A stretch of DNA of 64,000 bases from assembly GCF_000012305.1 (NCBI RefSeq), contig NC_007204.1:186001-250000 (forward strand). Direction: 5' to 3'. How positions within the stretch are numbered: position 1 is the first letter of the stretch; each line of letters begins with the position of its first letter. The notes below the pieces were generated by a model. It searched no databases. It was given only the letters and a program-made list of their open reading frames with translations, and was not told the DNA's origin. Of the stretch, positions 51,623-60,529 are shown one piece after another. The translations under genes were made by a program, and so were the position numbers. The DNA comes from Psychrobacter arcticus 273-4. GTDB taxonomy: Bacteria; Pseudomonadota; Gammaproteobacteria; Pseudomonadales; Moraxellaceae.

Positions 51623-52954
51623 ATGAGCCAGTCAGTCACTACCCAAACTGAGCAAGGACTGTACATCAATCCTGAAGCTTTAACTGCCCATTTGCCTGCG
51701 CTACATTACCAAAATGATGCGCTACATATGGAGCAAGTAAGTATTACCGAAGTGGTTAAACATTATGGTACGCCATGTTATGTCTATTCAAAACAGGCGA
51801 TTTTAGCGGTCTATCAAGCATACACTGACAGTTTTGCTAGCTTAAATCACCAGATTTGTTATGCGGTAAAAGCAAACTCTAACCTTGCTGTACTTGGCGT
51901 ATTGGCGCAAGCGGGAGCAGGGTTTGATATCGTCTCACGTGGTGAGCTGATGCGGGTATTGGCGGCAGGTGGCGAAGCTTCGCGCGTGGTATTCTCAGGC
52001 GTCGGCAAGACCTATAGCGATATTGAATATGCGCTTAACCAAAGTATTGGTTGCTTTAACGTCGAGTCCATTAGCGAGCTGACTTTAATCAATGACGTTG
52101 CAAAGGCACTAGATAAATCAGCGCCGATATCACTACGTGTCAATCCTGATGTCGATGCCAAAACCCATCCTTATATTTCAACAGGTCTCAAAGACAATAA
52201 GTTCGGTATCGCTCACGAAGATGCGCTGGTCGTTTATCAGCAAGCAGCCAAATTGTCTCATATCAATATCGTCGGTATTGACTGTCATATCGGCTCGCAG
52301 TTGACTGAGGTTGAGCCATTCGTTGCCGCATTGGACAAAGTGATTGAACTGGTGCATAGCTTAGGTAAAGTAGGTATTGAGCTGCGTCATATCGATTTAG
52401 GCGGTGGTCTGGGTGTACGTTATATCGATGAGACACCAGTGTCTATCGATGAATTTGCCAATGCTTTATTACCGAAACTTAGCAAACTTGGCTTGACGGT
52501 GTTCTTCGAGCCGGGTCGTAGTATCGTTGCTAATGCGGGTATCTTATTGACGCAAGTTGACGTACTAAAACCGACTGAGCATAAGAATTTTGCCATTGTC
52601 GATGCGGCAATGAACGATTTAATTCGTCCTGCTTTATATCAAGCTGAAATGGCAGTGATTCCAAGCGCATTACCTAATAATGGTATCGATACGGAAGGTA
52701 CGCAGCCGTGGGATATCGTTGGCGCCATTTGTGAAACGGGTGATTTTTTGGCGAAAGACCGTTTATTATCGCTCGCTACAGGGGATGTCTTAGCGATTAC
52801 GGGTGCTGGCGCTTATGGCTTTACCATGAGTAGTAACTATAATTCACGCCCGCGAGCTAGTGAGGTCATGGTAGCTGATGATCGCCATCAGCTAATTCGC
52901 AAACGTGAAAGTATTGAAGCGCTATATGCAGACGAAGTATTGTGGCAAGGTTAA
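51623..52954 (+). CDS. lysA: Diaminopimelate decarboxylase
   Basis: PLP enzyme making lysine from meso-DAP, the product of DapF encoded next. Motifs: CYAVKANSNLAVL (PLP lysine), FDIVSRGELMRVLAAG, VDCHIGSQ-like GIDCHIGSQL, HIDLGGGLGVRY, FFEPGRSIVANAGILL and the C-terminal GAICETGDFLAKDR. 443 residues. It has a longer N-terminus than usual (about 40 residues). The stop codon is followed two bases later by a 138-bp repeat. Confidence 0.96.
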   Translation: MSQSVTTQTEQGLYINPEALTAHLPALHYQNDALHMEQVSITEVVKHYGTPCYVYSKQAILAVYQAYTDSFASLNHQICYAVKANSNLAVLGVLAQAGAGFDIVSRGELMRVLAAGGEASRVVFSGVGKTYSDIEYALNQSIGCFNVESISELTLINDVAKALDKSAPISLRVNPDVDAKTHPYISTGLKDNKFGIAHEDALVVYQQAAKLSHINIVGIDCHIGSQLTEVEPFVAALDKVIELVHSLGKVGIELRHIDLGGGLGVRYIDETPVSIDEFANALLPKLSKLGLTVFFEPGRSIVANAGILLTQVDVLKPTEHKNFAIVDAAMNDLIRPALYQAEMAVIPSALPNNGIDTEGTQPWDIVGAICETGDFLAKDRLLSLATGDVLAITGAGAYGFTMSSNYNSRPRASEVMVADDRHQLIRKRESIEALYADEVLWQG

Positions 52955-52955
52955 C

Positions 52956-53093
52956 TAGAGTCGGTGAAAAGTAATATCGATACAACAGGTACTACTGGTG
53001 CAAATTTTTCTTGCTTGCTGTGCCTACGCAGACAGAGGCTGCAAAAAATTTACACCAGCAATACGGTAGCGACTTTAAAGTATTTCAACTATA
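52956..53093 (+). repeat. 138-bp dispersed repeat, copy 10
   Basis: Full-length plus copy starting one base after the lysA stop. Its terminal TATAG is mutated to TAGAG; the left arm reads CAGGTACTACTGG, shared with copy 11. Confidence 0.93.
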
Positions 53094-53122
53094 GTAAGCA
53101 GCATAAAGTATCTCAAAAAGCT

Positions 53123-53152
53123 AACCCATTATCGTGATGATAGTGGGTTTTT
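53123..53152 (+). terminator. Terminator of lysA
   Basis: AACCCATTATC/GATAGTGGGTT stem (one G-T pair; 53123-53133 with 53138-53148) with a T run, 30 bp after the repeat, so dapF needs its own promoter. Confidence 0.85.
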
Positions 53153-53290
53153 TTATGGCAAGTTTTGATTGAATACATGAATATTAAGAGATGACTATAA
53201 CTTGGCATTTGATAACGGTGATAGTTATGATTGTAACTGACAGCGTGCTAATATAAGACATATATAAAAATCGGATAGGGTATCAGGGAT

Positions 53291-54178
53291 ATGCTAATAG
53301 AATTTACTAAGATGCATGGGTTGGGCAATGACTTTATGGTCATCGATTTGGTGACTCAGCGTTTGGACTTAACCAAGGATTTGGTACAGTTATTGGGTGA
53401 TCGTCATTTAGGTATTGGTTTTGATCAACTGTTGGTGGTCGAGCCGCCGATGCGCCCCGACGTTGATTTTAGTTATCGTATTTTTAATACTGATGGTACA
53501 GAGGTTGAGCAATGCGGCAACGGCGCCCGCTGTTTTGCCCGTTTTGTTCAAGCGCGCAAGTTATCATTTAAGCAGCGTCTCCGTGTTGAGACGGCGAGCG
53601 GCATTATTTCACTGACGACCGACCATTATGGCTGGGTCGAAGTTGATATGGGTAAGCCCAAGTTTGAGCCAAGCGAGATTCCATTTACCCCAAGAGCCAC
53701 CACCAAAATCCAAAATGCCTATCATCTGGACGTGAATGGTACGCCTGTGCAGCTTTATGTTGCCAATATGGGCAATCCGCATGCGGTCATCAAAGTTGAT
53801 GATGTGCTTGATGCCGACGTTGAAAGCTTAGGCAGAGCCATCGAATCACACCCTGCCTTTCCAGAACGCGTCAATGTCGGTTTTATGCAGGTAATGAACC
53901 AACGTCATATTCGTCTGCGAGTGTATGAGCGCGGTGTTGGTGAGACACAAGCCTGTGGTACGGGCGCTTGTGCAGCCGTTGCCATCGGCATACGTGAAGG
54001 ATGGCTTGACGAAGGCGAAGATGTACGTGCCCAGCTCTATGGCGGTAGCATGGTTATCAAATGGCAGCCGGGTTATTCTGTCATGATGACCGGACCAACT
54101 GCGTTTGTGTATGAAGGTGTTTTTAGTCCAGATGGCTTGATGGCACAAGCTGGTATCAAGCCCAATCCAGAAATTTAA
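53291..54178 (+). CDS. dapF: Diaminopimelate epimerase
   Basis: Converts LL- to meso-diaminopimelate for peptidoglycan and lysine. Both catalytic cysteines are in place: QCGNGARCFARF and ACGTGACAAVAIG. Start motif FTKMHGLGNDFMVID. 295 residues (E. coli 274). Followed after 57 bp by xerC, as in E. coli. Confidence 0.97.
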   Translation: MLIEFTKMHGLGNDFMVIDLVTQRLDLTKDLVQLLGDRHLGIGFDQLLVVEPPMRPDVDFSYRIFNTDGTEVEQCGNGARCFARFVQARKLSFKQRLRVETASGIISLTTDHYGWVEVDMGKPKFEPSEIPFTPRATTKIQNAYHLDVNGTPVQLYVANMGNPHAVIKVDDVLDADVESLGRAIESHPAFPERVNVGFMQVMNQRHIRLRVYERGVGETQACGTGACAAVAIGIREGWLDEGEDVRAQLYGGSMVIKWQPGYSVMMTGPTAFVYEGVFSPDGLMAQAGIKPNPEI

Positions 54179-54235
54179 GAGTGAAAAGTAAATAACAGTT
54201 ATTTTTACTAGATAGGTAACAGGGTTATTTTCAAT

Positions 54236-55273
54236 ATGGTGATGTCGTATACAAATCCTCACGTGACAGACGCACAATCTGATTCACCGTCATGGCTATC
54301 AGCAGAATTGGCACTCACCATAGAAGCGGATGCAGCATTACGTGAATTATTAGCGCCTGTGCATCGTTGGCTAAATGTCTTGTCTGTGCGCAATCACTCG
54401 CCGCATACATTGACGGCTTATTTTGCTGGCTTAAACCAGTTGGCGCTATTTTTACGCGGGAAATGTTTGACGTGGACACGCTGTGATAAACGCCAATTAG
54501 CCCAGCATATCAGTCAACGCCTTGATGAAGATAAGCTTGCGCTTGCCAGCGTCCAGCAAGAACTATCGGCAATCCGTCATTTTTATGGCTGGTTGATAGA
54601 AGAGGATTTGGCGCGTATCAATCCAACCACAGGGTATCAGCTTAAGCGCAGCCCTAGACCATTACCCTCTATCGCAGATGTGGATTTATTGACGCAACTG
54701 CTTGATCAAGAAATCCCCGATACACCCGAACAAGCGCGCTTGTGGCTACGTGATAAGGCGATGTTTGAGTTACTTTATAGCAGTGGTTTGCGTGTCGGTG
54801 AGCTAGTAGCGCTAGATATAGCAGATGTGGACTTGGCTGATTTGCGGGTACGTGTGACCGGTAAAGGTAATAAGACACGTCTAGTACCTTTAGGGATAAA
54901 AGCGGCTGACGCCATTCGCCGTTATTTACCCCATCGCAATCTGTGGGTAGAGCAGATGGACACTGCGTTATTTATCAGTGAAAAACTGGGCACGCGTTTA
55001 TCAACACGGGCAGTGCAGCAGCGTCTCAAAGTTGCTGCTACTCGTGCTGGCATTGCCCAAAATATGTATCCCCATCTGTTGCGCCATTGCTTTGCTTCGC
55101 ATATGTTATCGGGCAGTGGCGACTTGCGCGCTGTCCAAGAGATGCTTGGGCATAGTGATATCAGCACCACCCAAATTTATACCCATGTCGATTTTGCTAA
55201 ATTGACCCAAGTCTATGACCGCGCACATCCCCGAGCCACTCACGCATCCAAAGACAGCGATTCAACCACTTAA
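54236..55273 (+). CDS. xerC: Tyrosine recombinase XerC
   Basis: With XerD resolves chromosome dimers at dif. N-terminal SAM-like DNA-binding domain (SVRNHSPHTLTAYFAGLNQLALFL) and catalytic domain with Arg in YSSGLRVGELVALD, Lys in GKGNKTRLVPLG, HLLRH, LGH and nucleophile Tyr in STTQIYTHV. 345 residues, longer than E. coli XerC (298) at the N-terminus; an ATG at 54242 is an alternative start. Location after dapF supports XerC over XerD. Confidence 0.95.
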   Translation: MVMSYTNPHVTDAQSDSPSWLSAELALTIEADAALRELLAPVHRWLNVLSVRNHSPHTLTAYFAGLNQLALFLRGKCLTWTRCDKRQLAQHISQRLDEDKLALASVQQELSAIRHFYGWLIEEDLARINPTTGYQLKRSPRPLPSIADVDLLTQLLDQEIPDTPEQARLWLRDKAMFELLYSSGLRVGELVALDIADVDLADLRVRVTGKGNKTRLVPLGIKAADAIRRYLPHRNLWVEQMDTALFISEKLGTRLSTRAVQQRLKVAATRAGIAQNMYPHLLRHCFASHMLSGSGDLRAVQEMLGHSDISTTQIYTHVDFAKLTQVYDRAHPRATHASKDSDSTT

Positions 55274-55298
55274 TTTTAAAAGTGTCTTTTATCATAAA

Positions 55299-55436
55299 TA
55301 TAGTTGAAATACTTTAAAGTCGCTACCGTATTGCTGGTGTAAATTTTTTGCAGCCTCTGTCTGCGTAGGCACAGCAAGCAAGAAAAATTTGCACCAGTAG
55401 TACCTGTTGTATCGATATTACTTTTCACTGACTATA
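55299..55436 (-). repeat. 138-bp dispersed repeat, copy 11
   Basis: Full-length reverse copy in the xerC/nitrilase convergent gap. Shares the CCTGTTG arm variant with copy 10; its terminal TTCACTGACTATA carries one change. Confidence 0.93.
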
Positions 55437-55486
55437 GCTTTTATCAAGAAAAACTTTTATGAAAAAACGCCTGTATAAAAATGACT

Positions 55487-56383
55487 TTACGCCAAACGAT
55501 GACAATCAAAAATAGGCATCTTTTGTCGTCCCTGATTTTGCGCTTGTCTATCTAATGTCGCCAGTACAATGGCATAATTTTTATTGTCTTCATTTAAAGA
55601 TTGGTTTAATTCGCTAGCATCGTAGCTGCTGATTACGGTTCCATCATAAGCGCTCATCGTCGTATGTCCCCAAGTCTGACGTGTATGACCGTCTTTATAA
55701 GCATGCTCACCACCTTGTGCTGCACCAATCACCATACATTGGCTGTCCAAAGCTCGCGCTTGCAGCAAGAGCGACCAGTGGGCTTGTCCTGTTAGATACG
55801 TAAAAGCAGATGGTGCACTTAATAGTTCTGCCCCTGCTTGACGTAAGCGCTGCGATAATGCAGGAAAACGCAGATCAAAGCACACCATCATACCGAGCTG
55901 ATAAACGGCACCCTCTACATCGAGAGCTGCCACGACTGTTTGTGCGCCTGGCTCAAACGTCGCCGCTTCATTATAACTACCTTGCTTATCCGCAACTGTC
56001 GCGGTGAATAAATGAATCTTGTCATAGCGTGCGATTCGGGTACCATCGGGCGCAAACAATAGGCTTGCTTGGCGCAGTCTACCGTCAGGCACAATCACAC
56101 CGTCAGGGCGATACGGGCAAGGCAATGAGCCTGCAAGAACGTACATACCATATGTACGTGCATACTCCGCTATCATCGCTGACAGCGCATCAAAGTGCTC
56201 TGCGGTAGCAAATTGTCTACCCATGCTACAGCAGTTTTCTGGTAGCACGGCAAGCTGAGCGCCTTGTGCAGCAGCCTCTATAATAGCGGCTTTTATATCC
56301 GCTAGATTGTCTTCAATGTTTTGCTGGCTATTCATTTGGATAGCAGCAACGGTCAGCTGCGTATTATTTATAGGGTTACTCAT
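55487..56383 (-). CDS. Nitrilase-superfamily amidohydrolase
   Basis: Carbon-nitrogen hydrolase of the Nit1/Nit2-like branch, whose members repair deaminated glutathione. Catalytic triad visible: Glu49 in AVLPENCCSM, Lys in RYDKIHLF and Cys in MVCFDLRFP. 298 residues, full length. It stands alone; the preferred amide is inferred from resemblance only. Confidence 0.9.
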   Translation of the reverse strand: MSNPINNTQLTVAAIQMNSQQNIEDNLADIKAAIIEAAAQGAQLAVLPENCCSMGRQFATAEHFDALSAMIAEYARTYGMYVLAGSLPCPYRPDGVIVPDGRLRQASLLFAPDGTRIARYDKIHLFTATVADKQGSYNEAATFEPGAQTVVAALDVEGAVYQLGMMVCFDLRFPALSQRLRQAGAELLSAPSAFTYLTGQAHWSLLLQARALDSQCMVIGAAQGGEHAYKDGHTRQTWGHTTMSAYDGTVISSYDASELNQSLNEDNKNYAIVLATLDRQAQNQGRQKMPIFDCHRLA

Positions 56384-56532
56384 AGTAGGCTTCTCAGTAT
56401 TGTTAGCGTTATATATGTCTTATAAAGCGTTTTTAGGTTTGCCGTTATTTTTGCCGTTATTAATGGTTTATTTACACCTTATTCCGCAAATCACTTTATG
56501 CAACGATAGTAAGCCCAGTATAAAAATGATAC

Positions 56533-56612
56533 AGCGGGACTGGAATGAATTTTTTGCAGCCTCTGTCTGCGCAGGCACAGCACGCCAGAAAAATTTATAC
56601 CAGTGCCGCGTC
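56533..56612 (-). repeat. Diverged relative of the 138-bp repeat (core plus different arms)
   Basis: Shares the core TTTTTTGCAGCCTCTGTCTG and GCAGGCACAGCA with the family, but its stem arms are GCGGGACTGG and CCAGTGCCGC in place of GTATTGCTGG and CCAGTAGTAC. The arms still match each other with one mismatch. No family-type TATAGT ends were found at the expected distance. It is the only related copy between divergent genes (nitrilase and rpoN). Confidence 0.75.
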
Positions 56613-56649
56613 AAAACATGATGTATCTACTTTATTTGGAATCGACTAT

Positions 56650-56754
56650 ATGAGCAGGTATAAATTTTCATTAAAAGATTCTTTAAAAGCCGTCATAAAG
56701 CTATGGACAGAGGTTTATACATCACGTATCTGGCTAGGGCGTAAATTATCATAG
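56650..56754 (+). CDS. Possible 34-residue small protein
   Basis: ATG to TAG frame encoding MSRYKFSLKDSLKAVIKLWT then EVYTSRIWLGRKLS, amphipathic and basic. GGAA lies 9 bp upstream of the ATG. I do not recognise it and it may be chance; the frame begins next to the diverged repeat. Confidence 0.2.
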   Translation: MSRYKFSLKDSLKAVIKLWTEVYTSRIWLGRKLS

Positions 56755-56862
56755 CAAAATTATCGCAAAAAATGCTATCGTCATGTCCTGTTAAGGGTAA
56801 ACCGCTCCCTAATCAGCATCACAAAGACAATATCACCAAGACTGGAGTGTAATAAGCTGCCC

Positions 56863-58572
56863 ATGAGTATGTCGTTCGGATTGGCGACCACGCTAAGCAT
56901 CTCACAAAAACTGACCCCGCAAATGCAGCAAGCTATTAAATTGCTGCAGCTCTCTAGTCTTGAGCTTGCGCAGGAGGTTCAAGCGAAGCTGGATAGTAAT
57001 CCACTACTAGAACGCATCGAAGACGATGAAGATGAGTATGAAAGTGCCGATAAAAGTGCCGATAAAGACGCGTTAGTTGAGTTTGGCGAGCCACTAACGC
57101 TAGACAGCTGGAATCAAAACACGGCTTCTGACACATTTTCCGTATCTTCTTCAAGTAATAATGAGGATGAGTTTGAGTATGATGACAGTATTAGCGATAG
57201 CCTAGATAAATTGCAGCAAGACAGTTTTGATACGGATGCCATAGACAGTTATATGCTTGAGGACTTCGACGGTTCAAATGAAGAAAGCCTCAACTATGAT
57301 AGCCCTTATGCAGAATATGATGGTTTTGACACAGCCAGTGCTGGTACAGGCAGCCCGTCAGCGCGTCCAGATTCTGATGACTTTGATAGCTATCAAGGCA
57401 GTACCAATGCGACGATTCAAGACCATGTGCGCTGGCAGCTAAATTTTAAGCGACTCTCAGAGACAGATACGCTTATCGCTGAGTATCTGATGGACTCTAT
57501 GGACGATATGGGTTTTGTACGGCTTGATATCGAGGAGTTGCTACAAAGCTTTGATACCATTGCGAGTTTTTATCAGTGGGATGAGCGTGTTGAACATGAC
57601 GAAGTGATGGCCGTACTGCGTATGATTCAATCCTGTGATCCGCTGGGGGTTGGTGCGCGAAATCTAAGTGAATGCCTAGCGATTCAGCTATCTAAGCTCG
57701 ATACTGACATACCGTATCTCAAACAAGCCCAAGCGCTCTTGTCAGCCAGTGAGCATCTGGTCAGTAATAACATTAAAGCCTTAACTGAGCGCACAGGACT
57801 TGCTGCACAGGAGATTACCCCCGCACTTATGCTGTTACGCAGTTTGAATCCTTCACCAGGATTGCTGTTTCAGAGTCGCCAACCTGATTATACTCAGTCG
57901 CCCGACAGTTATGATATCCCTGATGTACTGGTGACGCCTATCCGTCGCCATGATGCCAATCAAAACACCGACACATCTACCCAAGAGGATGGCTGGCAGG
58001 TACGTCTAAACCCTGAAACTTTGCCAAAACTACGGGTCAATCAAGAATATGCCAACCTTGTTAAGCGCGGTGATAATAGCCCTGATAATCAATATCTGCG
58101 TGAAAATCTCACCGATGCGCGCTTGTTTATTCGCAGTATCGAAGAGCGTAATCAGAACCTTTTGAAGGTGGCGACCAGTATCGTCCGCTACCAGCAAGCG
58201 TTTTTGCAGTACGGTGCCACTGCCATGCAACCGCTTATTTTAAAGGTAATTGCAGACGAAGTCGATTTACACGAATCAACGGTCTCGCGCCTGACTACCA
58301 GTAAGACCATTTTGACCCCACAAGGTCTGTTTTCGCTCAAGCACTTCTTTTCATCACATGTTAGCAGCAGCGATGGCGATATCTCATCAATTGCTATCAG
58401 CGCGATGATTAAGCAGCTTATAGCCGATGAGGAGCCCAAAAAGCCACTATCCGACAGTAAGATAAAAAATTATTTGTTAGCAGAAGGTATCGATATTGCC
58501 AGAAGAACAGTTGCCAAATATCGTGAAGCGATGAGTATCGGCTCATCTACTCAGCGCAAACAAAAATATTAA
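56863..58572 (+). CDS. rpoN: RNA polymerase sigma-54 factor
   Basis: Alternative sigma factor requiring AAA+ enhancer proteins. Region I is Gln/Leu-rich (LTPQMQQAIKLLQLSSLELAQEVQ); region II is a long acidic stretch rich in Asp and Ser (about residues 50-185), making the protein 569 residues against 477 in E. coli; the core-binding and DNA-binding regions follow, with an HTH near residue 465 (ESTVSRLTTSKTILTPQG) and the RpoN box ARRTVAKYRE near the C-terminus. hpf is downstream, as usual; the ABC gene lptB normally upstream is absent here. Confidence 0.96.
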   Translation: MSMSFGLATTLSISQKLTPQMQQAIKLLQLSSLELAQEVQAKLDSNPLLERIEDDEDEYESADKSADKDALVEFGEPLTLDSWNQNTASDTFSVSSSSNNEDEFEYDDSISDSLDKLQQDSFDTDAIDSYMLEDFDGSNEESLNYDSPYAEYDGFDTASAGTGSPSARPDSDDFDSYQGSTNATIQDHVRWQLNFKRLSETDTLIAEYLMDSMDDMGFVRLDIEELLQSFDTIASFYQWDERVEHDEVMAVLRMIQSCDPLGVGARNLSECLAIQLSKLDTDIPYLKQAQALLSASEHLVSNNIKALTERTGLAAQEITPALMLLRSLNPSPGLLFQSRQPDYTQSPDSYDIPDVLVTPIRRHDANQNTDTSTQEDGWQVRLNPETLPKLRVNQEYANLVKRGDNSPDNQYLRENLTDARLFIRSIEERNQNLLKVATSIVRYQQAFLQYGATAMQPLILKVIADEVDLHESTVSRLTTSKTILTPQGLFSLKHFFSSHVSSSDGDISSIAISAMIKQLIADEEPKKPLSDSKIKNYLLAEGIDIARRTVAKYREAMSIGSSTQRKQKY

Positions 58573-58974
58573 TGGTCTGAATTCGACAAGTTATCTATAG
58601 AGATGATGAATCACCAAAATATTTTATAGTAAACATAAAAAATAAAATTTTCTGATTATATAGAAACATTGAAGAAACAACAGGATTTATTACATTTAAT
58701 TACAATATAGAGTCTTGCTACTATCGGGTTTTCATGACAAATTAGAGTCCTACCAACAACAAAATCTAAGTGTCGATTTAGCAAATTTATGTAGCCAGTT
58801 ATTAAGGATGAGATAAAAAAGACGATAAAAGGATACGTCGATATTTTATTAAAAGCACTGCTATTAGAGGCGTTGAGGATAAAGACACAAGATTATTTTG
58901 TGGTAAGGCAGGGTGATAAAAGCAGCAATGCTACCTCATCTGTTGATTGTAAGTACCAATAAGAGGACAATAAT
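58573..58974 (+). other. Gap between rpoN and hpf
   Basis: 402 bp, A+T-rich, no gene recognised. The length suggests hpf has its own promoter(s); none matches consensus well. Confidence 0.35.
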
Positions 58975-59355
58975 ATGAATGTTTCTATCAGTGGTCACCA
59001 TATCAGTATTACCGATGCCATGGACACCGCAGTTCGCGAAAAACTTGAAAAAGTAGAGCGTCACTTTGATCGGATTCAAAGTCTTCAAGTGATTCTATCG
59101 CTAGATAACAGCGGTGCTAAAAAGAGCCATAAGGCTGAAGCTATCATGCGAGTCTCGGGTAAAGAGATGTTTGTTCAAGCTCTTGATGATGATATGTATA
59201 AAGCCATAAATGAGATGGCAGACAAACTTGATAGACAAGTACGCAAATATAAAACCAAATTGGAGAGTAAAAAGACACAGGGTGCTGGGCGTGATGGACG
59301 CTATGAAGATTTGATGACGGCTGAAGCAGAGCCTGCAGTAGAGGCTGCAGTTTAG
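58975..59355 (+). CDS. hpf: Ribosome hibernation promoting factor
   Basis: Binds the 30S decoding region and helps make 100S dimers in stationary phase. 126 residues: NVSISGHHISITDAMDTAVREKLEKVERHF and DDMYKAINEMADKLDRQVRKYKTK, then an Ala/Glu-rich tail. It is the short type (no dimerisation domain), about 30 residues longer than E. coli HPF at the C-terminus. The ATG follows AAGAGGACAATA. Confidence 0.95.
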   Translation: MNVSISGHHISITDAMDTAVREKLEKVERHFDRIQSLQVILSLDNSGAKKSHKAEAIMRVSGKEMFVQALDDDMYKAINEMADKLDRQVRKYKTKLESKKTQGAGRDGRYEDLMTAEAEPAVEAAV

Positions 59356-59507
59356 TGACAGCTTGCTGTGTCATAAAATTTTAATAATGCTTAGCTAATA
59401 AATAAACGTACAAATAGCATGGTTATTAAATTGAACAGTATTCATGAGTGATTTGAATACATGACATGCTCAAGAAAGAGCAAATCAGCCAGCTTAAGAC
59501 GCTAAGT

Positions 59508-59547
59508 AAAAAAAGACCTCAAATGAATAATCGTTGAGGTCTTTTTT
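59508..59547. terminator. Terminator of hpf
   Basis: Perfect 14-bp stem AAAAAAGACCTCAA/TTGAGGTCTTTTTT with an 11-nt loop. Confidence 0.92.
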
Positions 59548-59639
59548 ATAGTCATTTTTAAAGAGGAAGTGTTGTAAAAGTTAAGTTTTGAAGTATGATT
59601 ATCTAAAGTACTATTTCTCAAACCTGCTCTTTTAATTGC

Positions 59640-59777
59640 TATAGTCGGTGAAAAGTAATATCGATACAACACGTACTACTGGTGCAAATTTTTCTTGCTT
59701 GCTGTGCCTACGCAGACAGAGGCTGCAAAAAATTTACACCAGCAATACGGTAGCGACTTTAAAGTATTTCAACTATA
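59640..59777 (+). repeat. 138-bp dispersed repeat, copy 12
   Basis: Full-length plus copy between hpf and convergent thiS, ending 9 bp from the thiS stop codon. Standard arm sequences. Confidence 0.93.
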
Positions 59778-59786
59778 TAGAAAATT

Positions 59787-59987
59787 TTAGCCACCGCCTA
59801 CAGCCTGTACTACCTCAATAGTCATACCTTCGACAATATGTAGCCTATCAAGCTCGCTTTTAGGAATCAGTTCACCATCGACTTCCACCGCATAACGACC
59901 GTTACTAAGCCCGAGCTCATTGACGACCAATTGTACCGTTTGATGAGTCGTCTGTAACTTCTTACCATTGACACTAATATTACTCAT
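59787..59987 (-). CDS. thiS: Sulfur carrier protein ThiS
   Basis: Ubiquitin-like carrier whose C-terminal thiocarboxylate donates sulfur to the thiazole of thiamine. 66 residues, beta-grasp pattern, ending VQAVGGG with the required terminal Gly-Gly. ISVNGKKLQT start and ELDRLHIVEGMTIEVV are typical. thiG, often adjacent, is not seen; the next genes are DUF423 and rpoH. Confidence 0.93.
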   Translation of the reverse strand: MSNISVNGKKLQTTHQTVQLVVNELGLSNGRYAVEVDGELIPKSELDRLHIVEGMTIEVVQAVGGG

Positions 59988-60096
59988 ATACTGTGCTTCC
60001 TAATAATTCAAGATTCCTATTTATCTATCTTATTTTTACTATTAACAGCGCTTGCGTAGCTGATTAAACCAAGAGTTTTTTATTGAAATTCATTTA

Positions 60097-60471
60097 TCAG
60101 CTATTTGTTAAGCGTGCGGAGGATAGAGCAAGCCATAACCAACCAGCAATCATCAGCACACCGCCAATAGGGGTAATGGCGCCAAACCAACGCGGCGCGC
60201 CAAGTGTCATGGCGTATAAACTACCAGCAAAAATAATCACCCCAATTTGTAGTAACCATGCTGCGGTTTGGGTTGCATAATTCAGGCGAATGAGGATGCC
60301 AACAAGTAATAACCCAAGCGAATGGACGAACCAATATAGGGTTGCCGTCTGCCACCACTCTAGCTGCTGAGTGCTGACCATAGCTTTAAGACCATGCGCG
60401 CCAAACGCACCCAGAGCAACGGCGATGGCCATATTGATCGCCGCGATACTAATCCAATTTAGCATGATCAT
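60097..60471 (-). CDS. DUF423 family membrane protein
   Basis: YgdD-like inner-membrane protein of unknown function. 124 residues with four hydrophobic helices; begins WISIAAINMAIAVALGAFGAHGLK, the family's GAFGAHGLK signature, and ends GAITPIGGVLMIAGWLWLAL. Same strand as rpoH upstream and thiS downstream. Confidence 0.9.
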   Translation of the reverse strand: MIMLNWISIAAINMAIAVALGAFGAHGLKAMVSTQQLEWWQTATLYWFVHSLGLLLVGILIRLNYATQTAAWLLQIGVIIFAGSLYAMTLGAPRWFGAITPIGGVLMIAGWLWLALSSARLTNS

Positions 60472-60529
60472 ACTCGTATTATTGACTAAGGTTTGCTAAA
60501 GAATGGTAGACGTTTTATTGATATTCGCC

